NCBI GenBank assembly: GCA_965219665.1
Contig: CBDCOD010000018.1
Span: 32,777 to 96,776, forward strand
Reading direction: 5' to 3'
Origin: CBDCOD01 sp965219665
GTDB lineage: Bacteria; Pseudomonadota; Gammaproteobacteria; CAKMZV01
DNA: 64,000 nt
In this document: piece by piece, positions 42,501 to 48,170 of the stretch
Position numbering within the stretch: position 1 is the first letter of the stretch
Layout of the letters: the number at the start of each line of letters is the position of its first letter
Position numbers and translations under genes: made by a program
Notes under the pieces: generated by a model
The model's database searches: none
Seen by the model: only the letters and a program-made list of their open reading frames with translations
What the model was told of the DNA's origin: nothing

Positions 42501-42720
42501 GCACAGATAAACTGTAGGTGAGCGTTTGCGTAGTGCCATCTCCATCATCGCTACTGATGACCGTTACTTGTGTGCTACCAAAGTCTTCTTGTAGTGTGAG
42601 TGTGGTGGTGGATAGTTGGAAGTTAGGCGGGTTGCCAGCCATTGCATTCGCTGAAAACACAGCGGATAATAGTAAAATCTGTTTGGCGAGATTACGAATC
42701 ATCGTATTGATGCTTGGCAT
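29443..42720 (-). CDS. Giant cadherin-like/NHL repeat surface protein, N-terminal portion
   Basis: A single frame of 4425 residues. The ATG at 42720 is supported by an AGAGG ribosome site 7 bp upstream and a signal peptide (NLAKQILLLSAVFSANAMA). Then come a first cadherin-like repeat, an NHL block (41420-42310), further repeats, a second NHL block (39790-40790), about ten repeats, a third NHL block (35030-36095), and a long uninterrupted array. Each repeat is about 100 residues: NFALSTAALSLAEDF, SSDDGDGT, GFATLSID, VADAFGVATVYV, then linker VNDAP. I count about 30 here and 36 with the next frame. NHL units read STYAGSG...FNRPRGIALAADGRLFV. The acid motifs suggest calcium binding. Likely a secreted adhesin or matrix protein, about 5,526 residues if the frame is restored. 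Confidence 0.88.
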   Translation of the reverse strand: MPSINTMIRNLAKQILLLSAVFSANAMAGNPPNFQLSTTTLTLQEDFGSTQVTVISSDDGDGTTQTLTYSLSVLSTSFAELSIDPQTGTLTITSLQDAFGGPATVTVTLADSSGHQTTQSVRITVLAVPDPPMQADQLIVGTFHSFPFTTGPFGIAVAPDGRVFVSGFVSDQLYVSDGVGALVRYTNAASGDFETPARIGLSTDGRLFVANANTDIFSVVDNNGSSITTYFGNVGLNGPEGIAVAPDGRVFVADTFNHRILVISADGSTISTYAGSTDGSVFVNPTDMALAPDGRLFVADSGRRVIRVISADGSTVSLYAGVSAQSSSGIIPVDELVDSAASDAVFASIAGLALAPDGRLFVTDLDYQHIRVISADGSTVSVYAGSGASGSRDGLASTARFNRPRDVAITSDGRVLVTDFFNDSVRVIARTAPQPVVLDPVSVVVQEAGEELLGADSVQSLFQEVDGDTLTYSIIAGNSSDGTSTLFVIDSLTGVLTLGLTPSVQFAGSTYTLTLEAADDDGAATATVVVRLQEPDNYPPSFTLSTTALTLAEDFGTAQIAVVDSADGDSDVTQTLTYSISSSNLGFATLAIDPQSGTLTITSVDNAFGVATITVTVNDGASVHNRAENLLTLTVSSVPDPIIRNVNVSRVVSTYIGTGSIGTANGPALQASISNVFGLALHDDGRLFFADFFNDGIRVISADGSNVSVHASGANQPIALEFASDGRLFFSSVSNRIFVLGTNGGISRYAGSGGSGFFEGGFVEGDSLDTAEFNRPAGLALTTDGRVFVADQGNHRIRVINADGSTVSTYAGSGTTGVSAGGFADGDSLSTAQFDTPSQIVRAPDGRFFVADTRNNRIRVISADGSMVSTYAGSGSVGGFADGSTSTARFSNPRGIALAADGRLFVSDGGNHRIRVISADGSMVSTYAGNGQAGLVNGPIEEAVIENPGPILLAADGRLFVATTGNGNQFIRLIETLDSAQTYSLSGSEQFVGAQIVPASFFLGLFTNPDSDSSLIYSFQSGNDQGLFSINSADGSITLNALQADLSQATTYNLVVATDNGGGATTTTIIIQLSPLDNYAPSFTLSHTALSLIEDFGSAQITVLNSDDGDLDVTQTLTYSISSSNPGLATLAIDPQSGTLTITSVDNVFGVATITVTVNDNENFNNIATQTVSLTVNSVNDPPIFTLSTNTVVLNEDFGSAQVTVSSSDDGDDLVIQTLAYSISTTNVGFATLTINTQSGAVTINSVANAFGQATIHVIADDGGAIDSRSTQSFTLTVNNVNDAPNFALSTAALSLAEDFGSTQVTVASSDDGDGTSQSLSYSISSSTLGFATLVIDSQSGTLTITSVDNAFGVATITVTVDDSSATNNNATQVFTLKANSVNDAPRFVLSSDALILDENFATTAVVVISSDDGDGTTQTLSYSISTTDVGFATLLLDGSSGRVTLTSVLDAFGIATVTITADDGAAVNSISTQLFTVRAIERNGQPSFTLSTTAISVDEDFSSSVQVVVLSSDDGDLTANQVLTYSISPTNTNLVGVSIDAQSGTVTLTSVADAFGVVTFFVVVDDASATNSMSTQPFTLTVRAVDDVGVNDPPLFMLSTTALTLDEDFGTAQVQISSSTDGDGTSQTLTYSISTTDVGFATLSIDINSGTVTLTSVADAFGTATVYVVADDSSEVNNLSTQSFVLTVHSVNDAPIFTLSTTALTLDEDFGSVQVFVSSSDADGIGQTIVYSLSSTNVGVASLSIDAQSGTITLVSSSNAFGTVSVTVIADDGAVVNSQSTQLLVFAISPLNDAPIALSSATVRLSSAQQVVGALVVDVATIQALFTDVDNSTLSYAITAGNADGLFAIGTSGSITLATIPQQAQASTQVLTVTADDGVLSASTTLHIGFEPLNNYSPMFTLSVNSLALAEDFGSTQVAVINSSDGDVGVVQTLVYSISTTNIGFATLSIGSTSGLVVVTSVQDASGSTQTITVVVDDGGLSNNRSTQIFSIVVAAVNDVPVFTLSTNALTLDEGFGISTEVRVTSISDVDNATSVITYAISTSDVGFATLAISSLTGAVALSSVADLFGMATITITADDNANGLSTQVFTLVVNSVNSTPTFELSTSAITLSEDFITNAAVFAVNADDGDAAVAQTLTYSISTTNIGFVHLTINSLSGTITLTSIADAFGTATITVTVDDSSDTSNQSTQAFVLKVLAVDNDPPQAVKVIQRDVSTYAGSGIAGSANGSAAIASFRSPTDVAFAPDGRLFVADANNRRIRVISADGLNVSNYAGSGVSGSVNGLVADAQFVNPRNLAVTTDGRVLVSDNGAVRIRVISADGSRVDNYAGTGFRVAGGTPNDGTLLGTAFHGIDGLALAPDGRIVMTENGLSRLLLLEGNSIRHLSGFGNDYRDGTIGSALYDNPRAMAFMGNDVLFIADAFNHAIRKLDFAAGVVSLYAGRPEFSSTSVVDGAVTDATFPFARGVSDSNESHGLAVAADGRLFIADPYSHRVRVIDSSGQTISTYAGGGPTQFQGPTVRFANGEATQARFNLPQGIAISTDGRVFVADTNNHRIRLIEEAVLNEIPSELSVAEQVVGAQVFASALVQQVLYDPDGNASYSIIDGNADGLFTMDPQSGAITLAAVPSGLQIDEHTLIIQASDDVGTATTVLTVRFEYVNSAPSFSLSTTAVTLDEDFSSIVNVMVTDSDDNDVTVTQVLTYSVSDVDFADISIDPNTGLVAISSITGQFGVATVHVVADEGADVNSFSTQSFVLTVHNINDPPIFTLSAAALKLEEDFSSVSVTVASSNNGDGTSQTLTYSISTSDVGFATLSVDGSGTVSISSVENSFGVATVYVVADDSSAVNNLSTQSFVLTVVSVNDPPEFNLSAATLVVDEEFGRISVTVTDSNDGDDLATAQVLSYSISTENVGFATLSIDAQSGVVTIDSVVDGFGVATVYVVADDSRAANNFSTQSFVLTVNNVNDAPIFTLSTAAVVLDEDFTTTQTITVASSDDGDDDGVSQPLLYSLSTSHVGFATLSVDGSGTVSISSVANGFGVATVVVTLTDDGLVDTLSTQSFVLTVNNINDAPNFALSTTALVVDEDFGSTQVTVASSDDGDGTSQSLTYSISTTAVGFASLSIDGSGTVSISSVAEAFGTATIYVVADDGGAVDSRSTQSFVLTVNAVNDAPSFALSAAAVVLDEDFATTQAISVVSIADGDIDGATQTLSYSLSTSHVGFATLSVDDSGTVSISSVADGFGVATVYVVADDGGAVDSRSTQSFTLTVNNVNDAPNFALSTAALSLAEDFGSTQVTVVSSDDGDGTSQSLSYSLSTSHVGFATLLIDGSGTVSISSVADGFGVATVYVVADDGGSTDSRSTQSFVLTVNAVNDAPNFALSTAAVVLDEDFGSTQVTVASSDDGDGTSQSLSYSLSTSHVGFATLLIDGSGTVSISSVADAFGTATIYVVADDGGSTDSRSTQSFVLTVNAVNDAPNFALSTTALVVDEDFGSTQVTVASSDDGDGTSQSLSYSLSTSHVGFATLLIDGSGTVSISSVADGFGIATVYVVADDGGAVDSRSTQSFVLTVNAVNDAPNFALSAAAVVLDEDFATTQAISVASIADGDIDGVTQTVSYSLSTSHVGFAMLSFDGSGTVSISSVADAFGVATVYVVADDGGVVDSRSTQSFTLTVNAVNDAPSFALSTTALSLAEDFGSTQVTVASSDDGDSTSQPLSYSISTTAVSFATLSISTQSGTITIASVANGFGVATITVTVNDSSAVNGLSTQVLAIVVNAVNDAPVFTLSTSNLALDENFATVTVTITDANDGDVDGVTQALIYSLNTSITNFARLSISSQTGEITISSILNQSGGATVYVTADDGGSVNSSATRALVLSVGAVNGAPNFTLSTTALTLDEDFATTQITVVSSDDGDGTTQVLTYSVSSTDTGFALLTIDADSGTLTITSVADAFGAATITVTVDDGAAFDSQFTQAVRVVVNAVNEVPSFVLSATALSLAEDFGSTQVTVSSSDDGDAFIAQILSYSISTTDLGFATLSIDSNSGEVTLTSVDNAFGVATVMVTVDDSSATANTAVQTVVVTVQSVNDAPIFTLSTTAVILDEDFATTEAITIVSSDDGDGTSQPLSYSISTTDVGFATLSIDANSGALSLTSVADAFGVATVYVVADDRGAVDSRSTQSFVLTVNSVNDAPSFALSAAAVVLDEDFATTQAITIVSSADGDGTTQTLTYSISTIAVGFATLSVDGSGTVSISSVADAFGVATVTVTVDDRGAVDNLAMQSFVLTVNAVNDAPSFTLSTAALSLAEDFGSTQVTVVSSDDGDGTSQTLTYSISTENVGFATLLIDGSGTVSINGVADAFGTAIITVTADDGGAVDSRSTQSFVLTVNAVNDAPSFTLSTAALSLAEDFGSTQVTVISSVDGDDTTQTLTYRH
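35030..36095 (-). repeat. NHL beta-propeller block 3
   Basis: About six NHL-type units beginning RDVSTYAGSGIAGSANGSAA and ending RVFVADTNNHRIRLIEEA. It separates the diverse repeats on its N-terminal side from the long, more uniform array on its C-terminal side. Confidence 0.75.
39790..40790 (-). repeat. NHL beta-propeller block 2
   Basis: About six NHL-type units from VSTYIGTGSIGTANGPALQ to LFVATTGNGNQFIRLIET. Several units share the near-identical string SADGSMVSTYAGSG, which indicates recent duplication inside the block. Confidence 0.75.
41420..42310 (-). repeat. NHL beta-propeller block 1 (N-terminal)
   Basis: About six NHL-type units from FPFTTGPFGIAVAPDGRVFV to GRVLVTDFFNDSVRVIAR, lying right after the first cadherin-like repeat. 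Confidence 0.75.
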
Positions 42721-42727
42721 GGTATAT

Positions 42728-42774
42728 CCTCTTTATTGGTTATATAGTTATTGGCTACGCTTGTTTAGATTATA
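42728..42774 (-). promoter_or_regulatory. Probable promoter -10 box and ribosome site of the giant gene
   Basis: On the minus strand a TATAAT lies at 42774-42769, about 50 bp before the ATG, and AGAGG at 42732-42728 sits 7 bp before it. A -35 box is weak (TTTTGT or GTTTTG at 16-17 bp spacing). The gap 42721-43131 (411 bp) between the two divergent genes holds otherwise only a signal-peptide-like open frame without a start codon. Confidence 0.5.
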
Positions 42775-43131
42775 CTCAAAAATGAGAAGAACAAAACACG
42801 CAGAGCAGAATCATTATACCTATTCACTATCCTGTCCGTACTCATTGTTTCTACCTTATTAGCTCTGTGTCAGTTGCCCCTACCATTTTGTGCAAACACA
42901 GCACAAGCACAGAGTCTTACCAGCCCCCTGCCGCTACTTTGGATGCTGTAATTTCACGCAGTATGACAGGTAGTGTTATGCTATGGCTTGGATTATGTGC
43001 TAAAATACTGCTGTTGATTAGGCGCACCCTGTGACGCATTTTCAATGCCTCACGTAAACTATTTTGTTATTTTTTATAATTTTAACCAGCAAAGTACCTC
43101 TAAATCTAATCATACGCCTGCTATTGTTCCT

Positions 43132-43893
43132 ATGCTGTTTTTATTATCTCCTGCTAAGACTTTGGACTGTATCTCAGAGCCTGTATTTGACGAAGTTTCG
43201 CGCCCTCAATTCTTACAGTATTCCCATGATTTAGTTACCCAGTTACGCAGATATGATGCACAGCAACTGGGCCAATTGATGGGGATAAGCGATAAGTTAA
43301 GCCATTTGAATTGGCTGCGTTACCAGCAGTGGAATGTTGCGTTGAAAGGTGAGCAAGCGCGCCCTGCGCTGCATATGTTTCGCGGAGATGTATATGCAGG
43401 ATTAAATGCAGATACATTGAGTCACACAGAGTTATGCCATGTTAATCAAAATACGCGTATTTTGTCAGGGCTTTATGGCATATTACGCCCCTTTGATACT
43501 ATCCTGCCGTACCGTCTGGAAATGGGCACACGCTTAGCCACGCCCGCAGGCAGCAATCTGTATGATTTTTGGGGCGATACCCTTACAGAGGCTATCAATG
43601 CCGCGAATGCTACACCAGTGGTTAATCTGGCTTCAAATGAGTATTTCAAGGCAATCAATCCTGATAAATTACAGAATAAGCTCTTACAGGTCGTATTTAA
43701 GGACTGGAAGAATGGGCGTTATAAAATTATTGCCTTCTATGCAAAAAAAGCGCGAGGCATGATGGTGCGCTGGGCAGCACAAGCACGTGCGCGTCATCTG
43801 TCTGATTTGCAGCAATTTGACATGGCAGGCTATCGCTATGCACCTGAAGCATCTGATGATAACACGTTTACCTTCCATAGAAAAATAGTATAG
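43132..43893 (+). CDS. yaaA: Peroxide stress protein YaaA (DUF328)
   Basis: YaaA-family proteins bind DNA and limit iron-driven oxidative damage under peroxide stress. The start at 43132 is chosen because family members begin with a motif like MLFLLSPAKTLD; the upstream in-frame ATG at 43045 adds 29 residues not expected in the family. The 253-residue product keeps RILSGLYGILRPFDTILPYRLEMG and the C-terminal region with KNGRYKIIAFYAKKARG and MAGYRYAPEASDD. It is followed 5 bp later by lipA. Confidence 0.93.
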   Translation: MLFLLSPAKTLDCISEPVFDEVSRPQFLQYSHDLVTQLRRYDAQQLGQLMGISDKLSHLNWLRYQQWNVALKGEQARPALHMFRGDVYAGLNADTLSHTELCHVNQNTRILSGLYGILRPFDTILPYRLEMGTRLATPAGSNLYDFWGDTLTEAINAANATPVVNLASNEYFKAINPDKLQNKLLQVVFKDWKNGRYKIIAFYAKKARGMMVRWAAQARARHLSDLQQFDMAGYRYAPEASDDNTFTFHRKIV

Positions 43894-43898
43894 TAATT

Positions 43899-44882
43899 AT
43901 GAGCCAACAGAGTATATCCCCTACTATCTTGCCAGTGAGTGAAGTCAAGGCAGGGCTAACCAAAGCAGAGTACAAAATGAGTAAATTGCGTAACCGCCCT
44001 GACCCGAATGCAGAGCGTTTGCGTAAACCGCGTTGGATTAAAGCCAAATCGCCTAAGCCAGACAAAACGGCGAAAGTTGCTGAAATCAAACAGTTAATGC
44101 GGCGCTTGGATTTGCATAGTGTGTGCGAGGAGGCTTCATGCCCTAATTTAGCAGAGTGCTTTAGCCACGGTACTGCCACTTTTATGATTATGGGACATAT
44201 CTGCACACGCAAGTGCCCGTTTTGTGATGTAACGCATGGTCGTCCTCAAACATTAGATAAAGATGAGCCTGCACATCTGGCAGAGGCTATAGGGCAGTTA
44301 GGGTTGCGCTATGTGGTGATTACTTCGGTTGATAGAGATGATTTACGTGATGGCGGTGCTGCTCACTTCGCCCAGTGCGTTACGCATATTCGGCAACATG
44401 CCCCTGATATTAAAATTGAAATTTTAGTGCCTGATTTTCGCGGTAATGCAGAGGGTGCGCTACAGCTGTTGCAGCAAGGACTGCCTGATGTGTTTAATCA
44501 CAATTTAGAGACGGTGCCCCGTTTATATGAAACAGTACGCCCAGGTGCAAACTATCAAGCCTCTCTATCGCTGCTGGCTGACTTCAAATCGCGCAACACT
44601 GATATACCAACCAAATCAGGGATTATGGTCGGCTTAGGTGAAGAAATAGAGGAAATAAAAGGGGTTATGCGTGATTTGCGCGCACATAATGTTAATATGA
44701 TAACCATTGGGCAGTATTTGCAGCCTTCACGCTTTCATCTACCCGTTGCTCGGTATGTTACACCAGATGAATTCGATGGCTTAGCACAATATGGATATTC
44801 TATTGGTTTTGATAATGTGGCTTCTGGTCCCATGGTGCGTTCGTCCTATCATGCTGATTTGCAAGCACATGCAATTGATTAG
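43899..44882 (+). CDS. lipA: Lipoyl synthase
   Basis: LipA is a radical-SAM enzyme that inserts two sulfur atoms into protein-bound octanoyl groups. The 327-residue protein has the radical-SAM motif CTRKCPFC (CxxxCxxC) and the auxiliary-cluster cysteines in CEEASCPNLAECF, together with the C-terminal RSSYHAD segment containing the conserved serine. LipB is not adjacent, and the first gene of the pair is yaaA. The stop codon overlaps the end of the convergent amidohydrolase gene by 4 bp. Confidence 0.97.
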   Translation: MSQQSISPTILPVSEVKAGLTKAEYKMSKLRNRPDPNAERLRKPRWIKAKSPKPDKTAKVAEIKQLMRRLDLHSVCEEASCPNLAECFSHGTATFMIMGHICTRKCPFCDVTHGRPQTLDKDEPAHLAEAIGQLGLRYVVITSVDRDDLRDGGAAHFAQCVTHIRQHAPDIKIEILVPDFRGNAEGALQLLQQGLPDVFNHNLETVPRLYETVRPGANYQASLSLLADFKSRNTDIPTKSGIMVGLGEEIEEIKGVMRDLRAHNVNMITIGQYLQPSRFHLPVARYVTPDEFDGLAQYGYSIGFDNVASGPMVRSSYHADLQAHAID

Positions 44883-45655
44883 AATTTGTATAAAACCCTA
44901 GGGTTGTGGATTAAAACGTCTTCTAAATATTGATTGTCCACCCATTCTTTCAGTTGTCCAAGACACTCTTCGTAAGACCTGCCTTGTTCATGTTGAGTCC
45001 ATGGGTAATCGCTACCCCATACCAATCGCTGTGACGATGCATCTAGAAACCTTTTGGTCAATTTTTTAGGCGATGCTTCAAATCGGTACCAACCCGAAAG
45101 CTTAATCCAAATTTTTCCTGAATCAATCGAATCAATAATAGTATTGAATCCTAAGTCCATATCACTATTGGGTCTACCAAAGTGATCAATCACTATATCA
45201 ACATTACAGCTCAACAAGGCAGGAAGAATCTTCACCCAATGATCACCCGAAGTATGAATTTCAAGGTGACAACCAGATTCACGAATAATAGCCATTAAAC
45301 CAGCATATTGGGCTACTAATTCTTCTCCACTTATAGATGACCCAAAAATATTAAGCCGGATTCCAGTAACCCCTATAGATACCCACTGTAAGAATTTCTT
45401 GTGTTCTATATCTGGCTCAACCACGACGACTCCTTTTAATGTATTAGGGAAAAGCTTAAGTTGCTTCAGTAGGTAATCATTATTGGTGCCTAAAAAGCTT
45501 GGCTGAACCAAAACGGCTTGTTCAATACCTGCATCTTTCATTTGATCTTGGAGCATATCCATTGAATGTGATTGCGAGGGTGTGTAACGACGATCATCAA
45601 TCAAAAGGCACTGCTCATTCCATGCGTGGGTGTGCGTATCTATGATTGAATTCAT
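44879..45655 (-). CDS. Amidohydrolase-family (TIM-barrel) hydrolase, lactonase-like
   Basis: The 258-residue protein matches amidohydrolase 2-type enzymes, which include 2-pyrone-4,6-dicarboxylate lactonase and L-fucono/rhamnono-lactonases: DTHTHAW at the start (metal HxH), VLVQPSFLGTNNDYLL, IDHFGRP in the centre and WGSDYPWTQHE near the end with the catalytic Asp. It is divergently transcribed from a GntR/UTRA regulator that precedes a full TRAP transporter, so it probably opens or hydrolyses an imported carboxylate or lactone. The exact substrate cannot be inferred. Confidence 0.85.
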   Translation of the reverse strand: MNSIIDTHTHAWNEQCLLIDDRRYTPSQSHSMDMLQDQMKDAGIEQAVLVQPSFLGTNNDYLLKQLKLFPNTLKGVVVVEPDIEHKKFLQWVSIGVTGIRLNIFGSSISGEELVAQYAGLMAIIRESGCHLEIHTSGDHWVKILPALLSCNVDIVIDHFGRPNSDMDLGFNTIIDSIDSGKIWIKLSGWYRFEASPKKLTKRFLDASSQRLVWGSDYPWTQHEQGRSYEECLGQLKEWVDNQYLEDVLIHNPRVLYKF

Positions 45656-45673
45656 GATATTTATAATTATTTA

Positions 45674-45702
45674 TTGACTTCAGTCCTCTATAAGTGTATT
45701 AT
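45674..45702 (+). promoter_or_regulatory. Sigma-70 type promoter of the GntR gene
   Basis: TTGACT (45674-45679) and TATTAT (45697-45702) are 17 bp apart, an optimal spacing, and lie in the 94-bp gap between the divergent amidohydrolase and regulator genes. The palindrome ACTATAGT follows the -10 box and is a candidate operator half for the regulator. Confidence 0.6.
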
Positions 45703-45749
45703 ACTATAGTAATAGATGTATATATTAATTTTAAAAGTTGAATTTAAAT

Positions 45750-46538
45750 ATGGAAACTCTTTTAGACACTCGGCTAGACACTCGGCTAGACACTCGGCTA
45801 GACACTCGGCTAGACACTCGGCTAGACACTCGGCTTGCTCGCTACTTGCAAGTCAGCGATGACCTTCACCAGAGAATTCTGGACGGCGAATGGAAGCCTG
45901 GTGATGCCGTACCCGCAGAGTCTTTGTTAGCGACAGAATACAAAGTGGCTTTAGGAACCATGCGCAAAGCTATGCAGGAATTGAGAAATAGTGGCGTCGT
46001 TGAGCGTCGGCACGGAATAGGAACATTCGTTCGACGTGCAGATTTCAACAATTCGCTATTCCGTTTTTTTAGATTTAGTGATGACAGTGGAGAAAGAACA
46101 ATTCCTGAAAGCAGGATTCTGAATATTCAAGTCACACAGGCTTCTTCGGAGCAAGCCAATCAACTAGGATTAGCTCATAAAGACAAAGTAATCTGGATAA
46201 ATCGTTTACGTTTAATGAAGGGAAAGCCAGTTCTAATAGAAGATATTTGGTTACCTTTGAATAGGTTTACATCTTTACTTGAATTGAAACCTTCTGACTT
46301 CCCAGCACTTCTTTATCCACTTTATGAAAAACAGTGTGGCTTAGCTGTGGTATCTGCAAAAGAAGAACTGATGATTGAAAAAGCCAGTGCGGAACATGCA
46401 AGAGTTTTGGGTATTGAAGTCAACGATCCTGTTGTCTTAATCAAACGATTAGCAGTTGATGTAACAGGAACACCAATCGAGTGGCGCAGGAGTCGTGGTG
46501 CTGCTAAAAAGTTTCGTTACCAAATAAGTATATTTTAA
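45750..46538 (+). CDS. GntR-family transcriptional regulator with UTRA domain and N-terminal DTRL repeats
   Basis: The ATG at 45750 is preferred over the TTG at 45738. The product of about 262 residues begins METLL, then six DTRL units, then a winged-helix domain (HQRILDGEWKPGDAVPAESLLA, ending RRHGIGTFVRR) and a C-terminal ligand-binding UTRA domain (KVIWINRLRLMKGKPVLIED). This is the HutC-type architecture, in which a small metabolite releases the repressor from DNA. It lies between the amidohydrolase and the TRAP genes, so it probably senses the transported compound. The DTRL run precedes the DNA-binding domain and is not part of the family fold. Confidence 0.88.
   Translation: METLLDTRLDTRLDTRLDTRLDTRLDTRLARYLQVSDDLHQRILDGEWKPGDAVPAESLLATEYKVALGTMRKAMQELRNSGVVERRHGIGTFVRRADFNNSLFRFFRFSDDSGERTIPESRILNIQVTQASSEQANQLGLAHKDKVIWINRLRLMKGKPVLIEDIWLPLNRFTSLLELKPSDFPALLYPLYEKQCGLAVVSAKEELMIEKASAEHARVLGIEVNDPVVLIKRLAVDVTGTPIEWRRSRGAAKKFRYQISIF
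45765..45836 (+). repeat. 12-bp in-frame tandem repeat (six copies)
   Basis: Six perfect or near-perfect copies of GACACTCGGCTA (the last ends CTT) encode DTRL each time. Gains or losses of units keep the frame, so this is a length-variable tract that changes only the N-terminal extension of the regulator. Confidence 0.95.
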
Positions 46539-46655
46539 CCAAACTAAGAAGGAAAACCATGAAACAAATAACTATATTTTAACCAAGCTAAGCTAAGAAG
46601 GAAAACAATCAAAAAATCATTATATTTTAAATACATAATCTAAAGAGGAAACAAG
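46519..46655 (+). repeat. Triplicated ~45-bp leader before dctP
   Basis: Three degenerate copies lie in tandem at about 46519, 46559 and 46607. Each has a TATATTTTAA core followed by a Shine-Dalgarno-like AAGAAGG or AAGAGG. The first contains the regulator's own end (QISIF stop), the second encodes a six-codon leader frame MKQITIF that copies that end, and the third supplies the ribosome site of dctP. It is a local duplication of the intergenic junction. Confidence 0.8.
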
Positions 46656-47621
46656 ATGAAAATTAATAAATTTGTTATTGCGATGCTTTCGCTAGTTGTG
46701 GCACACTCAGCGTTCGCTAAGCCCAAAGAAGTTCGTATTGCCAGTCACGTCTCTGAACTTTCTCCATTGCATCAACAATCAAAAATGTTTGCAGAGGAAA
46801 TTGAAAAGCGACTACCTGGGCAGTTCGAATTCACGCTTTATCCAAGTGGCCAGTTAGGCAAGGAAAAAGCCTTGATTACTAATGTAAAGGCTGGATCACT
46901 TGAAATGATTAATGTCGCTTCTGGGATTATGAAATTGGACAAGAAACTGGGGCTATTTGATCTGCCCTGGTTGTTTTCGGATCGTGACCACGTACGCCGA
47001 GCCATGGCGGGTAAGTTGGGTCAAGAAGTACAAGCACGAATTGAGAGCAAAGCAGGCATCAAGGTAATTGGAATGTACGAAAACGGATTTCGACATGTGT
47101 TGAATGGAGTTAAAGCGGTATCGAAGCCAGCTGACTTAAAGGGATTAAAAATCCGAGTGTCAGGCGGAAAATTCAGACAGGGTGTTTTCCAGCAAATGGG
47201 AGCGACACCACAGAAAGTGGCTTGGAAAGAGACTTTCACGGCTCTACAAACCGGTGTTGTTGATGGAGCAGAAGCAGCCACTTATGGTTTCTATGAACAA
47301 AAGCAATACGAGGTGGCAAAACATTTAAGCCTGACAGGGCATGTCTATACGCCAAGCTTTTTGGTGGCATCGAAAAAGTTCTGGAATTCATTGAATGCTG
47401 AACAGAAAAAAGTATTTGCAGAGGTCGGTGCGTCAATTACAAACAAGGCCTATGAGGGAGCAAGTCAGTTGGAAGACAAGTACTTTGCTGAAATGAAAAA
47501 ACATGTCAGCATCAATACTGTTGACCTCAAGGCATTTCAAAAAGCTACCAGCAAAAGCTACGACCAGTATAAAAAGACTCAAGGTAATGAATGGTTAAAT
47601 CTGGTTGAAGCCACTCGATAA
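46656..47621 (+). CDS. TRAP transporter substrate-binding protein (DctP family)
   Basis: This is a periplasmic receptor that captures substrate and delivers it to the membrane subunits. The 321-residue protein has a signal peptide (FVIAMLSLVVAHSAFA) and the DctP core: LYPSGQLGKEKALITNV, LPWLFSDRDHVRRAM, and the carboxylate-binding arginine in LKGLKIRVSGG, with the WKETFTALQTGVVDGAEA signature. It shares one base with dctQ. Arg-based binding argues for an acidic substrate. Confidence 0.94.
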   Translation: MKINKFVIAMLSLVVAHSAFAKPKEVRIASHVSELSPLHQQSKMFAEEIEKRLPGQFEFTLYPSGQLGKEKALITNVKAGSLEMINVASGIMKLDKKLGLFDLPWLFSDRDHVRRAMAGKLGQEVQARIESKAGIKVIGMYENGFRHVLNGVKAVSKPADLKGLKIRVSGGKFRQGVFQQMGATPQKVAWKETFTALQTGVVDGAEAATYGFYEQKQYEVAKHLSLTGHVYTPSFLVASKKFWNSLNAEQKKVFAEVGASITNKAYEGASQLEDKYFAEMKKHVSINTVDLKAFQKATSKSYDQYKKTQGNEWLNLVEATR

Positions 47622-48166
47622 TGAACAAAATCGCCCGTTTTGTTGATCGACTTATTGAAATAGTTGCTGCTACCGCTTTGGTAGCAGCAACATTGATGAT
47701 TCTTCTGAATGTTTTCAATCGATATGTAGTCCTTGGATGGTTAAGAACGGGCAGTGAAAACTCAGACGTGTTGGTATCAGTTTTTGAGTTTGCGGATAAC
47801 CTGTTTTCTCCACTCAGTGCAACAGCGGACGAAGTGCCCGGATTGCTATTGGTATGGATAGCTTTTCTAGGTGCTTATCTGGCTTATCGTAAAGGTGGGC
47901 ATATCTCATTTGATATGATCGTCGAAGGTTTTCCCGATAGATTACGCCGTCTGACGGCAGTCTTCACTGATGGCACTGTTATGGTGTTTCTAGGCATATT
48001 GTTGTTTCAGTCTGTACGTATGATCATGGTCGACGGGGAGACAGAAATCGAAACCGCAGAAATCGCACAAGGATGGTTCATGAGCATTATTCCAATTGCT
48101 GCGGTATTACTATTGTTAGCGCTGGTGCTGGATATCATTCAGCGCTCTCGTTCAGAACAGGATTAG
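47621..48166 (+). CDS. TRAP transporter small permease (DctQ family)
   Basis: The 181-residue membrane protein has four hydrophobic segments and the DctQ pattern EVPGLLLVWIAFLGAYLAYRKGGHISFDMI. The ATG overlaps the last base of dctP's stop, and dctM starts 4 bp after it, so the three subunits are one translated unit under the GntR regulator. Confidence 0.92.
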   Translation: MNKIARFVDRLIEIVAATALVAATLMILLNVFNRYVVLGWLRTGSENSDVLVSVFEFADNLFSPLSATADEVPGLLLVWIAFLGAYLAYRKGGHISFDMIVEGFPDRLRRLTAVFTDGTVMVFLGILLFQSVRMIMVDGETEIETAEIAQGWFMSIIPIAAVLLLLALVLDIIQRSRSEQD

Positions 48167-48170
48167 CGCA

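Noticed and set aside
26137..42720. RTX-type adhesin with type I secretion.
   Set aside because: No GGxGxDxUx nonapeptides and no RTX-style C-terminus; the end is a GlyGly-CTERM instead.
42780..42960. Signal-peptide-like plus-strand reading (SVLIVSTLLALCQLPLPF, then AQA) near the giant gene promoter.
   Set aside because: No start codon in frame and only about 50 codons; could be a relic but not supportable.
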